From assembly GCA_948099385.1 (NCBI GenBank), contig CANUEZ040000151.1, positions 3,232,001 through 3,296,000 on the forward strand: DNA of 64,000 nucleotides, read 5' to 3'. The position numbers and the translations under genes were made by a program. Under the pieces are notes generated by a model. It was not told where the DNA came from. It ran no database searches and worked only from the letters and a program-made list of their open reading frames with translations. The stretch is from Fasciola hepatica. Lineage: Eukaryota; Platyhelminthes; Trematoda; Plagiorchiida; Fasciolidae. Positions 45,460 to 57,190 of this stretch are shown here, in pieces (the first letter of the stretch is position 1; each line of letters begins with the position of its first letter).

Positions 45460-46180
45460 ACTAGCTGTGAAGATAAAAACTGCAAGTAGTTTCTGTCGAC
45501 ATTATTGTTGGCGTGTTTCCAGATGTATTATGCAGGTCAAGAAGAAGGCTGGATATCCTAGAAGTACTTTAGCGTGGATATCTTTTATGTTACGTATAAT
45601 ACGGATAATGTTTCCTACGCAGCGTCTTTGGGCGATCGTCTCAAAGATGTGTTCACACAAAAAGTCGCTGAATTTCTCTGAGTTGTGAAAATCCTCCAGA
45701 AGCTTCAATTCTTAGGATTCCCCTATACAGCCTAATAAACATATTTCCGACGTATTCTGCAGTTCAGGCAGAAGGCTGAATAGTCGGAATGCACTAAAGT
45801 GTAGAGGGCTTTAGTTACTTTACGGGGATGACTGCCAATGCATTATGTTGGAATCTACTGATGTCCTCTGACCAAGACTGTTTCTTTTTGCACTTACTCT
45901 GACAGCAGCTAGAAGATCACTGTCGCAAGTATTTTTATCACCTTGTGGCCCCAGAGAATAGCGTGCATAAAAACAATCGTCGGTATTTTTCTGGGTTAAA
46001 AGAGCCCTAAGAGCTGCAGTTTTACGGATTACCCTGGAGAGCTCGATTAAGACCATATTGATAACAGCGGGAAAATAAAGTTGTGTAAAGCAGTTGCCAA
46101 ACAGCAGCGTATAACGGCCTCGAAGCTTTAGGATTTTTTTTAAGGAGCAGCAAAATGCTCAAATAATACTGCCTGCAAAG
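45460..46180 (-). pseudogene. LINE G C-terminal region, poorly preserved
   Basis: NPEKYRRLFLCTLF near 45990 resembles the segment before VRP-x-LEY in LINE RTs, and ETIAQRRCVGNII near 45640 resembles the x-VQRR block. Weak. Confidence 0.4.
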
Positions 46181-46379
46181 GCACACGCTGTATGTGTATG
46201 ACCCCTTGGAGTTAGGGTTTGCGAACTACCCCCCCCCCCTCCAAGACCATGCTCGCAGGCGGTCTTTCTCAGCAGAGTGCCAGAGACTGTGGCCTGACCG
46301 ACTACCTTCTACATGTGGGAATGTGTACAGGTCTCTCCCTGTTGGCTGGACAGACCAGTGTACTGGACCTGCTTTTCAG

Positions 46380-47296
46380 GCTTTCAAGATGGTCTTGAAA
46401 GGATCGTCCGTCAATATCAGAAATGAAAACTTGCCTCAGCCTAATACAGTCAGAGCAGGGTGCGCACAGCGATTTCCAGCCTACTGGGAGGTCAATGATA
46501 TCTATCGGGAACAAAGCTCGACCTTGTGCTGAACCTTGAGGACCACCGCTGGGAACAGGATACGACGCGGACAGAAACTTGGACTTTAGACCACAAAAAT
46601 CCGCCCTCAGGAGGTTTTCGATTCAGCATAGAAGTGAGCCCAGCGTTTCAAATAATGCGAGCTTCTAGGGGATTCGGCTGGGTGGAACTCCACAAGTGCT
46701 CTGGTGAAATCGACGTGAACCACATTAGTGGGGTATCCAACAGCCTTTGCTCCCGTCCAGCTTTCTCGAGGCAAAACGAGATAAGGAATAAATGAACAAG
46801 GTTTGACGAATCCGTGCTGCTCAGGGCCCAACAGGTTGTGGTGATCAAGATGTCCTTCAACCAGCTTGTCTGCAAGCCGCTCAGCCACCTAACAGACCAC
46901 ACAGGTAAAGCTTGCTGGTCGGTAACTGGCGGCTGACACTTGGCATTTACCCTCGAAGATCGGTCAAATAATTGTTTGTTCCCACTAGTCCGTGTTTTTC
47001 CCATATATGCTGGTGAGGAGTTGAGCAATTTGACGGTTGGGCATGCTAGAATCTAGGCAAGCTCCCGCAGCAACAGTTGGTACATCTGCCCCAACTTCAC
47101 CGAAGCAGGGGACTTTCCCGTCTACCTTGAGAACGGATATACCTGGCTTTGCTCCTGTTCGTCTTTTGAGGTAGGCGAACAGCCGTTTAGGTGCATAAAC
47201 ACGTTCGGATTCTGGTCCTTCTTCGAATCTGCTCTGCTTTTCGTTTTTCATGGAGGTGCATCGGGCCTGCTGTTGATTGTATGCACCGCAGTCCAC
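46380..47296 (-). pseudogene. LINE G linker and reverse transcriptase
   Basis: 47296-46985: PKRLFAYLKRRTGAKPGI, ISVLKVDGKV (usual x-x-x-I-x-x-L-x-x-x-G). Then ASYRPASFTCVVC (YRPVSLT-x-x-CK), VAERLADKLVEGHLDHHNLL, GPEQHGFVK. Motif A: VVHVDFTRALVEFHPAE, where DF-x-KAFD-x-V is usual; the Asp of KAFD is changed. Near 46430, FLILTDDPFKTIL may be motif C (x-x-DD). Frames change twice. Not functional. Confidence 0.75.
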
Positions 47297-47489
47297 TGCC
47301 CCAGCTTGATACTGTCTCCATGCTCGGCGTTTGTGAGGCGGGCTTTGGGGCTCTTTGTCAAACTATAAGGGGGCCCTGGGAGTGGACCTTCACAGGTGTG
47401 GCGGAGCAAACCTCCGCATCAGTTGGTGCTTTCCGTCCCGAATAGGGCGCCAAGATGGGTTAAGGTTGCCTGGATCCCCGTTCTACGGT

Positions 47490-47830
47490 ACTCCGGATTG
47501 GGGTAGTCTTGAGGTCTTGAAGTAGTGCACAGGTGCGAGGCCGAAGCCAAATGGCCCTGGATCTTTTGATTATTTAGTCATATGGATGCCACCGGTGAGC
47601 TGGAAGATAGTTCACATGATAAAGGGCAATAGGAAGAGGGGAGAGAGTTCAAAATATAAATCCTAACAGCGTCTTGTGTCTGATGTTGCCTGTGAGCTAT
47701 TATATAGACCAATGGACTACGCGAAACGGTTCAGGATACCGGTCTCGACTGCTTTTTGCTTCTTGTATCGCCTGTGACCTGGAAGACGGACTTCTGGACG
47801 GTGGTAGAAAGTTCAGCTTCGCTGAAGTCC
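47490..47830 (-). repeat. Repeat K1: three ~90-bp tandem units
   Basis: Sense minus. Units begin with GTCCAGAAGTCCGTCTTCCAG (about 47795), GTCTATATAATAG (about 47710) and GTGAACTATCTTCCAG (about 47610), each followed by a CAAGA-rich part and, in two, by TTTTGAAC or CCTGAACC. The downstream part has TTTGGCTTCGGCCT, then CACTACTTCAAGACCTC. Unit order and flank match K2 at 62230-62540. Confidence 0.75.
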
Positions 47831-48769
47831 GTTCAGCTTGAGCGGCACGAAAGATGCCGCCATGGTAAATCCGTCAAATATCCAACAGCGAGATACTTGA
47901 GCCGTGCACCGCGCGCGGTCTTGCCGCTGTGACCTTGTTCAAGTAAGAATTTCCACCTGAGATGCCGAGTATCTTGCGATACTAATTCGGCTTTCTCCCG
48001 AGGAGGGGAACGCTCCTTACCTTTCGAGGATGGCACCTTCTAGTAGTTTTCCCAAGCAGAAAGTTGCGTTAACACGAATTGATTCAGCCAAGAAATCTTC
48101 ACCTTACGCGAAAGGCTTCCCTAGGATGGTCCGCGCTTGTAGGTAACCATGATTTAGGTGCTCCTGAGGGACAGCCACTGTAGCTTCCGGCCGTGGCTGT
48201 GGAAAATCTTTGACATCGTGGAGGTGGAACTTTTCTTGATGGTTCCCTTGCTTTAATCTATGAATATTTCTATTTCAGCTGGATAACCGGAGTAAGTGCC
48301 GATAAGGGGGTGGTGCCGGGACACTTCTGGTAAGAGCGGTGTTTCGCTGCAAATAATACGGTACAAAAATTCCATGCAGTCTTCGAATTTGTCGACATAA
48401 ACCAAACTGGGTACCGTGAGCACCGCAGGTCCATATCACAATTCTGATTCCCAGGCTCCATGGAGGGTGGAATTGCCTCAAAGTGCCTTCTTCTGTAAAG
48501 CAACCTGGTTAAAGGCCAAGCAGGCTTCACTGGGAAAAGAAGAATTCTGGAACAAAACATGCTTCGTCCTCGAGTATAGCACATATTGGGTCTGTGGGTG
48601 GAGCGCATATTTTACCCCAAGATATAGCATCCAGCCTAAGGAATATTTGTGGAATATCCTCCAGGAATACAGTAATAACCGGGTTGCATGAAAATACTGG
48701 ACCGCATATATTGTTTGCGCTTTCTGTACCACCCGTATATTTGCCCACCAACATTTGCCTACTTGAGTC
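47831..48769. other. Unassigned
   Basis: Frames on both strands (48608-48270 -, 48813-48478 -, 48416-48691 +) overlap and show no motif. The right end may include the start of the BEL LTR. Confidence 0.3.
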
Positions 48770-48990
48770 CGAGGTGGAATTTCGTCGTATTTCATTGAGC
48801 CCGCTCGACTCACGTGCTCGCTTTCTCTTGTTGGGAACTTGGTTCTCCTTTTGGGTCTTTACGATCTCATAGTCGAAGTTCTAAGTAATTGTGGAGTTGC
48901 TTAATCCGTTACCCAGTATCGTAGAATCTATGAATCAATCTTGTTTTGGTACTGGGGTTCGTGCGAATTGTATTTGCATTGCTCTAGGGC
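48770..48990 (+). other. 5' LTR-like segment of the BEL element
   Basis: Shares blocks CACGTGCTC, GATCTCATAG and AGTATCGTAGAAT with 4190-4425. Lies about 50 bp before the first gag-like codons. LTR ends and the primer binding site could not be set. Confidence 0.45.
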
Positions 48991-49039
48991 GTCCAACAAT
49001 AATCGATCAAAATCGATCGAGAGAAAACACAATAGTGCC

Positions 49040-50240
49040 TAAAGGAGGATGAAGAACTACCGCAATCTGGACAGGAGATAACCAAGCCAGTCACTGAGGT
49101 TCTCGGTACTTTTGATTCGTTAAACACGAATAAGTCCATTAGAACTGTCAGTGCTGCCTCATGTACTCCTGATGGTTTATCTGACAGTAAAGATGTTGAC
49201 AGATTCGAGTGAAAGGCACAAGAGTTAGGATGACGGTTACTGTTAGCAGGGCCACAGTCAACTGATGAGGATAACCCTAGAAGCATGGGCGGAAAAGTCT
49301 CTAAATGTAGTATAGGCCATAGGCTAGGCCGTCTCGATGGCGATAGTTCGACTCCGATCGTCGGGCTAATTGCGCATGCTCAAACATCGTTTGGTCGTTA
49401 AAGAGTGGAATTGGACAGCTTCAACAAAAGTCTAGAACATTACTGCGAGTCCACAGAGCAGTTCGAAACCTTCGTGTAAGCCATGGTGACAGATCCGGGG
49501 CAAAAGCTGCTATATCTAACGCACTATTGTCGGGGATGGGCTAAAGATGCCACCATTGGCTGCTCCGTGCCTTACACAGAGCAAGGCTATACGAACGAAA
49601 GGAAGACTTGGGAGGTTATATTCGGTCATCCATTTAGGATAGCCAGAAATTTGGTCGATGATGTTATGTTTGATGCCAAGAGGATCAGCAGCGACGTCTA
49701 CTCCAATTCTGATCTCATAATAAAGAGGGGAAAGTAATTCAACAGACCCAGAACTTCTGAGCTACGGGTCCGATCTCGAAGCCGTGCATGCTGTGCAGTC
49801 GATCTTTCCCTAGCAGGCGAACCACAGAGTAATTGGGCTGAAGAAGCGGAACACATAAGCGGGGTGGATCACGAAGCAAGGTTCGAGGACCTGACCAATT
49901 ATTTAGACAAACAGGCGACAGCAGCCAACGGCAGATTAGGTCAACTCGTAAGTGACATCAATAAGCTGATCAGGCCCAGCATCAGTCGAATGAATTGTTG
50001 CAAGTGGTCACCTTAAAAGTCAGTCTCGGAAATGCAAGCATACCATTTCTTGTGGGGTTCCAATTCTGTGGACTTCAAGGCAAGCTGCACAAAGAGTACA
50101 ATGACAGCTTGCCTGAGGTTCCACGAGACGGCAACTGATGAATTTTCGGAAGAAGCTTGGGCTGAAGGAGTGTGCTTCATATGCCTCAATAGCTCTCACC
50201 TAGCGGCGGCTTGCCGAGTGAAAGCATGATGCGGCCAAGA
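49040..50240 (+). pseudogene. BEL/Pao gag
   Basis: One frame covers most of the region with a few stops: LDSFNKSLEHYCESTEQF, then DPGQKLLYLTHYCRGWAKDA, then IFGHPFRIARNLVDDVM, then ARFEDLTNYLDKQATAANGR. It ends in a zinc-knuckle-like CFICLNSSHLAAACR followed by CGQD. This order is that of BEL/Pao gag (the DUF1759-type region, then C-x2-C-x4-H-x4-C-like knuckle). The protein would package element RNA. In-frame stops at about 49212, 49395 and 49480. Confidence 0.85.
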
Positions 50241-50329
50241 TTAACAGGGCAGACATAACTGATTGCTGCACCAGGCGGAGGCAGCCCAACCAGAAGAAAA
50301 TCTGAAGCCAAGCGTAATCTGCTCGGTAT

Positions 50330-50765
50330 CCTATTATTTTAAGAGACCGGTTCGTTTGTGTGTAACCGCCGTAGGAGCAGTGGCCTATATGGGCGACTGA
50401 AGCTTTGGAGCTTATGAAAATCGGATCCGGTAAGTCAGTGGTGAAGCAGCTCTTTGCAAAGAAACACTACTATGAAAGAACTTCCACGCCATCGGTAGTG
50501 AGCTCTGTGGGTGGGGCTAGAGTCGCAGCTGCAGGCCAAGTACGACCACGGCTTGTCTCTTTAGAAAACAGTGGACACATCGAAGCCATGGGGGCACCCA
50601 CGAGGAAAGGTTTGCCAACTCGAGCTCCGAGGTCAGTAAATTCGATTTCGTCCAGGTGGCTTCATCTTCAGGTCGTAACTATAGCAAGCTAAGAGGATGA
50701 TGAAACAAATCTTCTTGTTTGTGATGTGTCAGAAGCGCATTGGGCGGTCCAGCTCGGTAAATTTT
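50330..50765 (+). pseudogene. BEL/Pao protease-RT linker
   Basis: RPVRLCVTAVGAV near 50345 marks the strand that starts the aspartic protease. SSRWLHLQ at about 50660 and LLVCDVSEAHWAV at about 50715 match the W-x-HLxG and LLIGxDVPEAHW blocks that follow the protease in BEL elements. The DSG/DTG active site is not seen. Confidence 0.6.
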
Positions 50766-51880
50766 GAGTCTGAAAAAAAAGAAGACAGAAAAACAGTTGC
50801 CTCGTCTCTACGATCATGAATTTCACAGCCTCAGGAGCTGTCTTTTGAGGCCATCTCGAGACAATCAACCTGCGATGGGGATGGTATGGAAGGGAACTGG
50901 AGGCCTTTCAATTCATTTTGACGTACATGTTCCGCTTCGTATACAGACTTATCGCTTTGTGAACAACAAGACCTGGGCTCTCTAGAGGTTGCCGTTATTG
51001 GGGGAGAGGCTTGGTTGTTTAGACCGACTTCGAGTTAGGAGCTCGGACGGAGCGATGCCCAGTGGAAACCTTGGTTACATAGGAAAAGTGACCATCGCCT
51101 CAAAGTTCCGAAGAAATATACGACTTTTTTCAGCTCATCCAGTTTTCAACCTGAAGAATCTCAAAAGCACAAAGTCGTCTTTGACTGCGCCACCAGAAGT
51201 CAGAGAAAGCCACTGAATGACCGTCAGATAAAAGGGCCAGACTGGAAAACCCCACTAATCCGGTTCTTGTGCTGGTTTACGCTGGGCAGGTTCGTAATTT
51301 CTGCCGATAGATGTAAAATATCCTTGCAAATTATCGCATCAGTAAAAGATGGAAATGCACTACGGTGCTTCTAGTCGGACCGGAAAGATAAAGTCAAATC
51401 TGTGGCGGAATACTGGATTATTGCTTATCTGTTCGGAGCGATCTCGTCGTCCTTCGGTGCAAACCATGCAGTATGGAAGACCAATGCCTGGCACGGGCAG
51501 TCGGTCAGCTAAGAAATAATAGGTAGATCAAGCCAAAAATTTTACTTTGAAGTCTGTCTCGAGCCTGTTGACAACACTGACAGTTCTGTGAACCATCTGA
51601 AGGGTTTGAAGTAATTACTAATGAAATGTGACTTCCAGCCTACGACAAGAATAATAAAACTCCGGGTTGTTGTAAACTATTTAAAACAACCAGAAGGCGG
51701 AAGGTGTCCGAAGGACCAATGGATCACTAGTGCAAAAGAAGTGCACTACAGGGCTACAGTAAGACGCTGAGAAAGATGAAGTCACGCTGGAAACGAGCGC
51801 TCCCAACCAGCCAGTCGCTCGCGGAGGAATGATGCCAGCTATCTCCAGTCTGTTTGGTTCATTCTGTTCAGTATCCCGCG
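50766..51880 (+). pseudogene. BEL/Pao reverse transcriptase region, unreadable
   Basis: By position this should be the RT. Stretches such as LPLLGERLGCLDRLRVR and FSAHPVFNLKNLKSTKSSL are open, but neither the fingers nor YxDD can be identified. About 1.1 kb is somewhat short for the domain, so a deletion is likely. Confidence 0.4.
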
Positions 51881-51881
51881 G

Positions 51882-52487
51882 TTGCTGCCAGGGATACTTC
51901 TCATGCGACCTTTTTGTCTAAAGGAGGTCGACTCGGGCCAGCCACTTGGTTCGGAGGACAGACTGAACCAGGAAGAGTTAATGGTCACTCTCAGGAAACT
52001 AGGGAGCATTCGAGTCCCGTTAGCCCACCTTCCAGTGGTGCAAACCGAAAGGGAAGAGCTGCTTGCCTCTTCCGGCGCACCTCCAATTGATTACGGGGTT
52101 GTCGTTTACGGCCGGTGGTGTCTAGATAATGGAATTTTTGGTCTAAGGACCCAGTTTGTGGAGGCCTGCGTTACACCTCTATGACTGGCTTCCATTCAAC
52201 GTCTCGAAATTAGCTTGGAGGTTCTGTCGGTTAAGGGGGTACAAGCAATGAAGAAGAGGTCAGCAAGGCTTTGAAGAGACCCAATGACTGTGCTGTGCTA
52301 CACTAACACCGTCAAGAGTTACTTCAGCACCTTCATAGCTAGCAGGTTGACGGTCATACATGATGAAAAGACAGTAGGTCAGCGGCAGCATGTTAGATCT
52401 ACCGAAAACCCAGCAGACTTGTGTTACAGATGTGTGACGAATTTCCGGTGGCTAGACTTGAGGAGGAGCCGGCCTAAATTCCAGTAA
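51882..52487 (+). pseudogene. BEL/Pao RNase H region
   Basis: A single frame of about 200 codons with stops at 52182 and 52269. LPVVQTEREELLASSGAPP, then YGVVVYGRWCLDNGIFG, then VTPL, stop, LASIQRLEISLEVLSVK. These match A-x-YGAVxYLR, the K-x-RVAPLK-x-x-SIPRLEL run and the helix after it. Further YFSTFIASRLTVIHD, then GQRQHVRSTENPADL (usual RF-x-TFVANRV-x-x-I, WRHV-x-x-x-x-NPADL). The usual DAS has been lost. Confidence 0.85.
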
Positions 52488-52860
52488 ACCCCAAAACGGG
52501 ACTGGCTTGTTTACATACTGGGAACACCGTCGCATCGGAGATAGAAATCAAAAGCACCATAAGGACTGCGGCCGCCGCTGATCCGACATCTATTCCGCCA
52601 CGGTAGACCAGATTTTCCTCCTGGACAAGGTCGCCTCACTAGCTGGTACCGATGGCAGCTGTTTTGGTAGGCACTTACCGTTCATGAGGCGTCTCCCTTA
52701 GTCCAGCAGTATATGCGTGGGTTCAAAAACTCCTGGTGAGTTGAGCTGCTCAGAATATGGTCTCAAAATTGCATAGTACGTGGCATTCACCTAAGCCATC
52801 CAGAGTCTTGGAGAGCTGAGAAAGATCAACAAAATGCCAGTACTCCTAAGGAGCAATTTG
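52488..52860 (+). other. BEL region between RNase H and integrase
   Basis: Multiple stops in all frames. Only its place in the element is informative. Confidence 0.4.
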
Positions 52861-53065
52861 AAAACCCTGAATATGGGCTCATTGGAGGATTGCTAAGAGT
52901 ACTTGGTAGACTGGAAAATGCACCTGAAATTTGATGCGAAACACCCAATGATACCACCTGAAGTGTAACCCGTGATAGGTCAACCTCTTAAACGCACACA
53001 TTGTAGGTGGACAAGCCGGAGAAAGCCACAATTTGAAGCGATTTTGGACATTAAAAGGAAGGGCT
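52861..53065 (+). pseudogene. BEL/Pao integrase N-terminal part
   Basis: LIGGLLRVLGRLENAPEI (usual DGLLRVGGRLxxAPI), then in a second frame KHPMIPPEV (usual KHPxILPxxH) and GQPLKRTHC. This is the start of the zinc-binding region. The catalytic core is absent, cut at about 53070. Confidence 0.75.
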
Positions 53066-53079
53066 AGGGTGAAACTGCG

Positions 53080-53315
53080 CTGTTGATATAGTTTCCACTC
53101 AACTGGCTCGTAGTTCCCGAGATGACCACTTCCTCTTTATTTCACTGAAACCCCACTCAGCTTCACTGTTTTATTTCTGCTACTGTGTAATTCTCAAATT
53201 TCAAAATTGTGTACACCCCACATCATTATTAACTGCTGTATTTTATGATCCTGCCTTGTGCAAATGTCTTGACAGCGGTCACGAAATTTACCATTAGGAA
53301 TTAGGAATTAGCAAA
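53080..53315 (+). mobile_element. 3' end of a LINE A-like element
   Basis: AAAATTGTGTACACCCCACATCATT, then GATCCTGCCTTGTGCAAATGTCTTGA, matches 15300-15380 and the end of A1. Tail of (ATTAGGA)-like repeats at 53294-53310. Joined directly to the broken BEL integrase, so probably inserted into it. Confidence 0.6.
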
Positions 53316-53571
53316 TAACTACCCGAGGCAATATTAAAAACGACGTATTTTTAGGGCGTCTTAGTAACCAAGAGAAACTCAGGGAATTCTTCTCAGATGT
53401 AAATTTCAACCTGGTTTTAGACTTATTTTACTGATCTGCATCACCGATGGCGTATTTTTGGTATTCCAAACTCCCAAGTGCAGTAAAGATGTCCTCCAAT
53501 AATGACCCATTATCATACCCAGTTACAAGAAAAAATAGGACAGTTTAAACTCCTACAGCACAAGGCATTGC

Positions 53572-54520
53572 ATGGTTGAACTCTGTGATTTTGTGGGCTT
53601 GAAGATGGAAAGAAAAGCCGTTTTAGACCAAGGTATTGCATATGTGAGGTCCCATCCTCTAAAGCTGGAAGATAAGGCATTTAAACTCGCACCATTGCTG
53701 TGCATCACTGAACTCATCGAACACCCCATCCTACAAAACCTGACAGCGGCTGGCCGCTTTATCCAATCTGTTGCGTTTGAAGTTCTCACGAGAGCGAGAA
53801 ACTCTTGTAGTGCAACCGTCTTAGATGTCACAGAGAAGCTACCCCTTGAGCATGTCAAGCGTACATTGTTGAGTGCTTGTGGTGCGGCCCACTCTCCTTG
53901 TCAAAAACGAAGACTGTGTAGGTGTGTTCAGCGCTCCGACGGTCCAATCCTTATGCGATTTATAAACGATCTATCTGCCAAAGAGTTCAATAAAACGAGT
54001 AACACTATAGCTTCTAGTTCCCTCTATAAAAAAAAGCGCAAGATAAAATCCCTCTCCAAAGGAGAATTACTGGATCTCTCAATTTCCCTACGAGAATGAA
54101 GCCTGATAACCTTGAGCCTTCGACACATACAGACGATCACTCCACCGCTTCTTCTCGTGCCCTCGAAGCTTTACCTTCACAGGTGCCCTCTGCTTCCTCA
54201 TAACCGCCTGCTGCCCCTCATCCGCTTCTGCCCTGGACTCTTTGAAACCTGATCCCATTATAGTTGATCTGGACGTGTCCGTTTCTCCCCTTTTACCGCC
54301 ACCCGGTAAAAGACGGCAACTATCGCCTCGTTCTCACGCTTCATTGCTTGTTGTGCACACACACAGCTCTACCTCGCTCCCTGTTCCTTCCGGTGATAAA
54401 CTACTCGCCGCCTAAAGGAAAAGGTCTACCGGCCTCCCCACCCTTCTCACAAACCCCTCCTTCACTTAACTACCTCCCCTTAAATCAACTCATCTTAACT
54501 CACCGAATCCTACTATGACC
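53572..54520 (+). pseudogene. LINE B5 ORF1
   Basis: The 175-codon frame to 54099 has AGRFIQSVAFEVLTRARNSC, then SATVLDVTEKLPLEHVKRTL, and ends Lys-rich (LYKKKRKIKSLSKGE). In B2 the matching RNA-binding part contains IFVRF; here GPILMRFINDLSAKEFNK fills that place. After the stop the Ser/Pro-rich linker follows with VDLDVSVSPLLPPPGKRRQL. An RNA-binding LINE protein by comparison within the family. Confidence 0.7.
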
Positions 54521-54639
54521 TACAAAAGTGTACCCTGTTCCTATGCTTTGGTGTTCTTTACAAATTCACCGCATTCGCGGCCTCAGTACCCAAATACCGT
54601 CTCCATAAGCCGCCCAGTCAGCCTCACGTCGCATTTTTT

Positions 54640-54711
54640 ACCTTAATCTTGCATTACAGCATGCCTCGGGTTATCCGAAATAAACCATTGTTATTATTAT
54701 TGTTATTATTA

Positions 54712-54745
<34 letters not shown>
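54640..54745 (+). repeat. LINE 3'-end signature: hairpin plus (TTA)n inside B5
   Basis: GCATGCC, TCGG-GTTAT-CCGA, AATAAACCATTG, then a long (TTATTATTG)-type tract. The same end occurs at 63665-63721. Its place in the middle of the B5 linker implies that a short element ending here was inserted, or that the repeat spread by recombination. Confidence 0.75.
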
Positions 54746-55020
54746 ATATCTCTTCTGTCACCGAAGCTAAGAGCTCCATATATAGAGTTCGACACAGTTT
54801 GCCTCCTACAGCCATCTTCCTCAAACATTTTCAACCCCGCTCTCTTCACCCCCTTCAGCCAGTACTCAGTTCAGACTGGCCGGCACTTCTCAAATACACC
54901 TAATTACAGCTGCCTGTTGTCGACATGTCAAATTCCACAGGTCTATCCCTTTGCCTCGACATTTCCCCCTCCGTTGACTCCCAGTAGTACCACCCCCCAG
55001 CAGCCCTCCTCATCGAACCA

Positions 55021-56275
55021 TATAATAATAATAATAAGGGTATATTTCTTGACCATGACCAAGGCATGATCAATGAGTACAACATTGCACCGCGGCATGA
55101 AGGGCTCATAAAATCTGGAAGTGGGATCCACTCATGTTAATAACAGTACAATAAGTATGGGCTATGTTTGAATGAGCTAAGATGGGTACGCTCAACGCGG
55201 CTAATAGAAACCCATTTTGGTTTTGGAACAGGAATGTTGCGGTGACTCAGTCGTGCTGGAAAATCACTCTAAAAGTGTGGAACACGCAGTATATGTGAAT
55301 ATTGTGTAAACAATCGTTTCTGGAGAGATCAAAAGAAAACTGGAAGTGTGCGGGAAAACCCCTTCGTCGCTCTCCTGGATATCTCGATGTTCCATATCAA
55401 AAACTGGAGAGAGAGGTTCACCAACTAGTAACCGATCATGGGAGAGAATAAAACCAGCATGGGGTGTTCAAAGACCAAGAAGTGACATCAGCGGCGCATA
55501 GGTGGGTTTATCTCCATTGATATCATTTGGACGAGTCACAAGCCAGGAGAATGGTGGTCCGGAATACCTAAGGAGGGATGGAACCTGCAGACTAAATCCC
55601 AGTGAGTTGGACAAGTTTCTCACTATTGTTCTCTTTAGATAATTCCAGGGAGATATGGAGCGAACGACGTTCCCCCTGAGAGTGACAGCAAGACAGGTAA
55701 ATCAAATGAAGTGTGGTGTGCTACTGAAGCAGCATGGACAGTAGATGGGTGCTCAGCCGGGAAATTCAAAACGAATTGTTGAACAGACAGTCAGATGGAG
55801 TTAGAGGATGGAGCAGATGCGTCGAAACAAATACGAAGAGATCATGAAGTAGGATGAATACGGGCTCAAAGGTCTGTTGTTGTGGTATGCTGAGGTTCCG
55901 GCCTGTGACGGCAGTGACAATTAATTGTGTGTGAGAAGAAGCATTTCTTTGGTTGCAATAGAGGAATAAACGACCATGTTACAGCCAGCAGAAAGTGCCT
56001 GCTATGTTTTTAATGATGAACAGGATTTCCACGGATGAAGGGTCACGAACTGAGGCCTGAGCAAGGACGGGCCCACCAGACACAACTGATCTTCATGGGG
56101 AAATGCTGGAGTTAACAGGCACAGAAAGGTCTAGCGGGGGCCAGTGGCCCAGGCATTGGGCTTGTTGTCACCGTGGCTAAGGATTTGAGATTTTCTGTAT
56201 GGCAAAGCCAAGAGAAGAAAACAATCCAATCCGAATAAATAATTCTTTAGACCCGTGCGGTAATCAGGTAAGAAC
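55021..56275 (-). mobile_element. Insertion J, ~1.25 kb non-coding retroposon
   Basis: Sense minus. The end at 55022-55075 shows GATCATGCC, then CTTG-GTCATGGT-CAAG, AAATATACCC and (TTA)n, the same plan as the other tails but with a different stem. It interrupts the Pro/Ser-rich linker of B5. No reading frame with a motif. Confidence 0.6.
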
Positions 56276-56519
56276 ATTTAGTGCCCTTTACTCCAGCTCG
56301 ACTTGAAGCCACTCCATCTGAACCTCCGCTAGCCTCAGCATCCATATATTCCCCTTTAACCCTGATCTCTACTCCTCCCAAATACGATAGCTTGCCTTCT
56401 TCCATTTCACGCAGCCTTCTTGATGTGCCTGTACCACCTCCCACAAATTGCATATCATTAGCTTTAAGCCGCTCTCGTTCTTTTCTCGGTAAACACCTGC
56501 ACCTAAAAAAGAATTTGTC

Positions 56520-57190
56520 CTCACGCATAATTACGACATTATCTTGACAAAGGAATCACGACTGTCTGAGAACACTCCCAGGGATCAAGTATCTTTGGTG
56601 GGACACAATCTTCTAAGGGCCAACAGGCAGAACCAGCCCGGTGATGGGGGCCTAGCCTATGTCAAGGAAACCTGCACCTCAACCCCACTATTACATACTG
56701 CCCCTGATTCTATTGGCGGTTCTCTCCGGTTCACTGTCAGCCTCCGAAGCACGGTTCTTCACATTAGCTGCTTTTATAGCTCGCCAAATTCCCCTAGTTC
56801 TTTGTTTTCACTTTTTAGTGCTTCTTTCGAACGCCACCCTTTCCTTCCTTCCGGAACCAAGCTTATTGCGGATGACTATTCTCCCTCATGTTTGTTGACC
56901 TGCCCTCTAGGCTCCTCCCAATATTATGAACGAATTCACCAGTATTCATCTTGGTAGCTGGACACAACGTGTTCCCAAACCTCCTGGAAATGTGAATATA
57001 CCAGATCTGATAATTACTGACAACATGCCTCTCATCGACAAGTCGGTGGCGCAATACATTTCCCCGGCAGTAACCATTAAATGGTTACCTGCCATCTGCC
57101 TCTTAGTGGCCCACCTAATCTCGCACACCCCTCCAGCTATACATTCGTATGCAAAAATTAGACCTAGCAAGTTATCTTCATTCGCGGGAA
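56520..57190 (+). pseudogene. LINE B5 endonuclease
   Basis: LTKESRLSENTPRDQVSLVG (usual LTETWL), LLRANRQNQPGDGGLAYVK (usual RxDR-x-x-x-GGGVxxYV), LRSTVLHISCFYSSPN, and KLIADDYSPS in place of GDFNxP. 56926-57219: NIPDLIITDNMPLI (usual LDLIxT) followed by SPAVTIKW where the SDH block belongs. Two frame changes. Confidence 0.75.

Larger units (their letters stand above)
45451..47340 (-). mobile_element. LINE G, RT region
   Basis: Minus-strand RT with linker (47296-46985), fingers (46990-46850), palm (46850-46380) and a worn C-terminal part (46180-45460). No ORF1 or endonuclease is seen above 47340, so the copy is 5'-truncated or cut by repeat K1. Confidence 0.65.
48770..53070 (+). mobile_element. 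BEL/Pao LTR retrotransposon, decayed
   Basis: LTR-like 48770-48990, gag 49040-50240, protease region 50330-50765, a decayed RT, RNase H 51880-52487, integrase start 52861-53060. The 3' part of integrase and the right LTR are missing; the sequence passes to a LINE A-like 3' end at about 53080. Each domain contains stops. Confidence 0.8.

Noticed and set aside
46226..46241. C and G homopolymer runs (also at 2850 and 59685)
   Set aside because: Short mononucleotide runs without further structure; not informative.
54686..54745. (TTA)n tract translated as a poly-Leu protein
   Set aside because: It is the microsatellite tail of a LINE-type 3' end.
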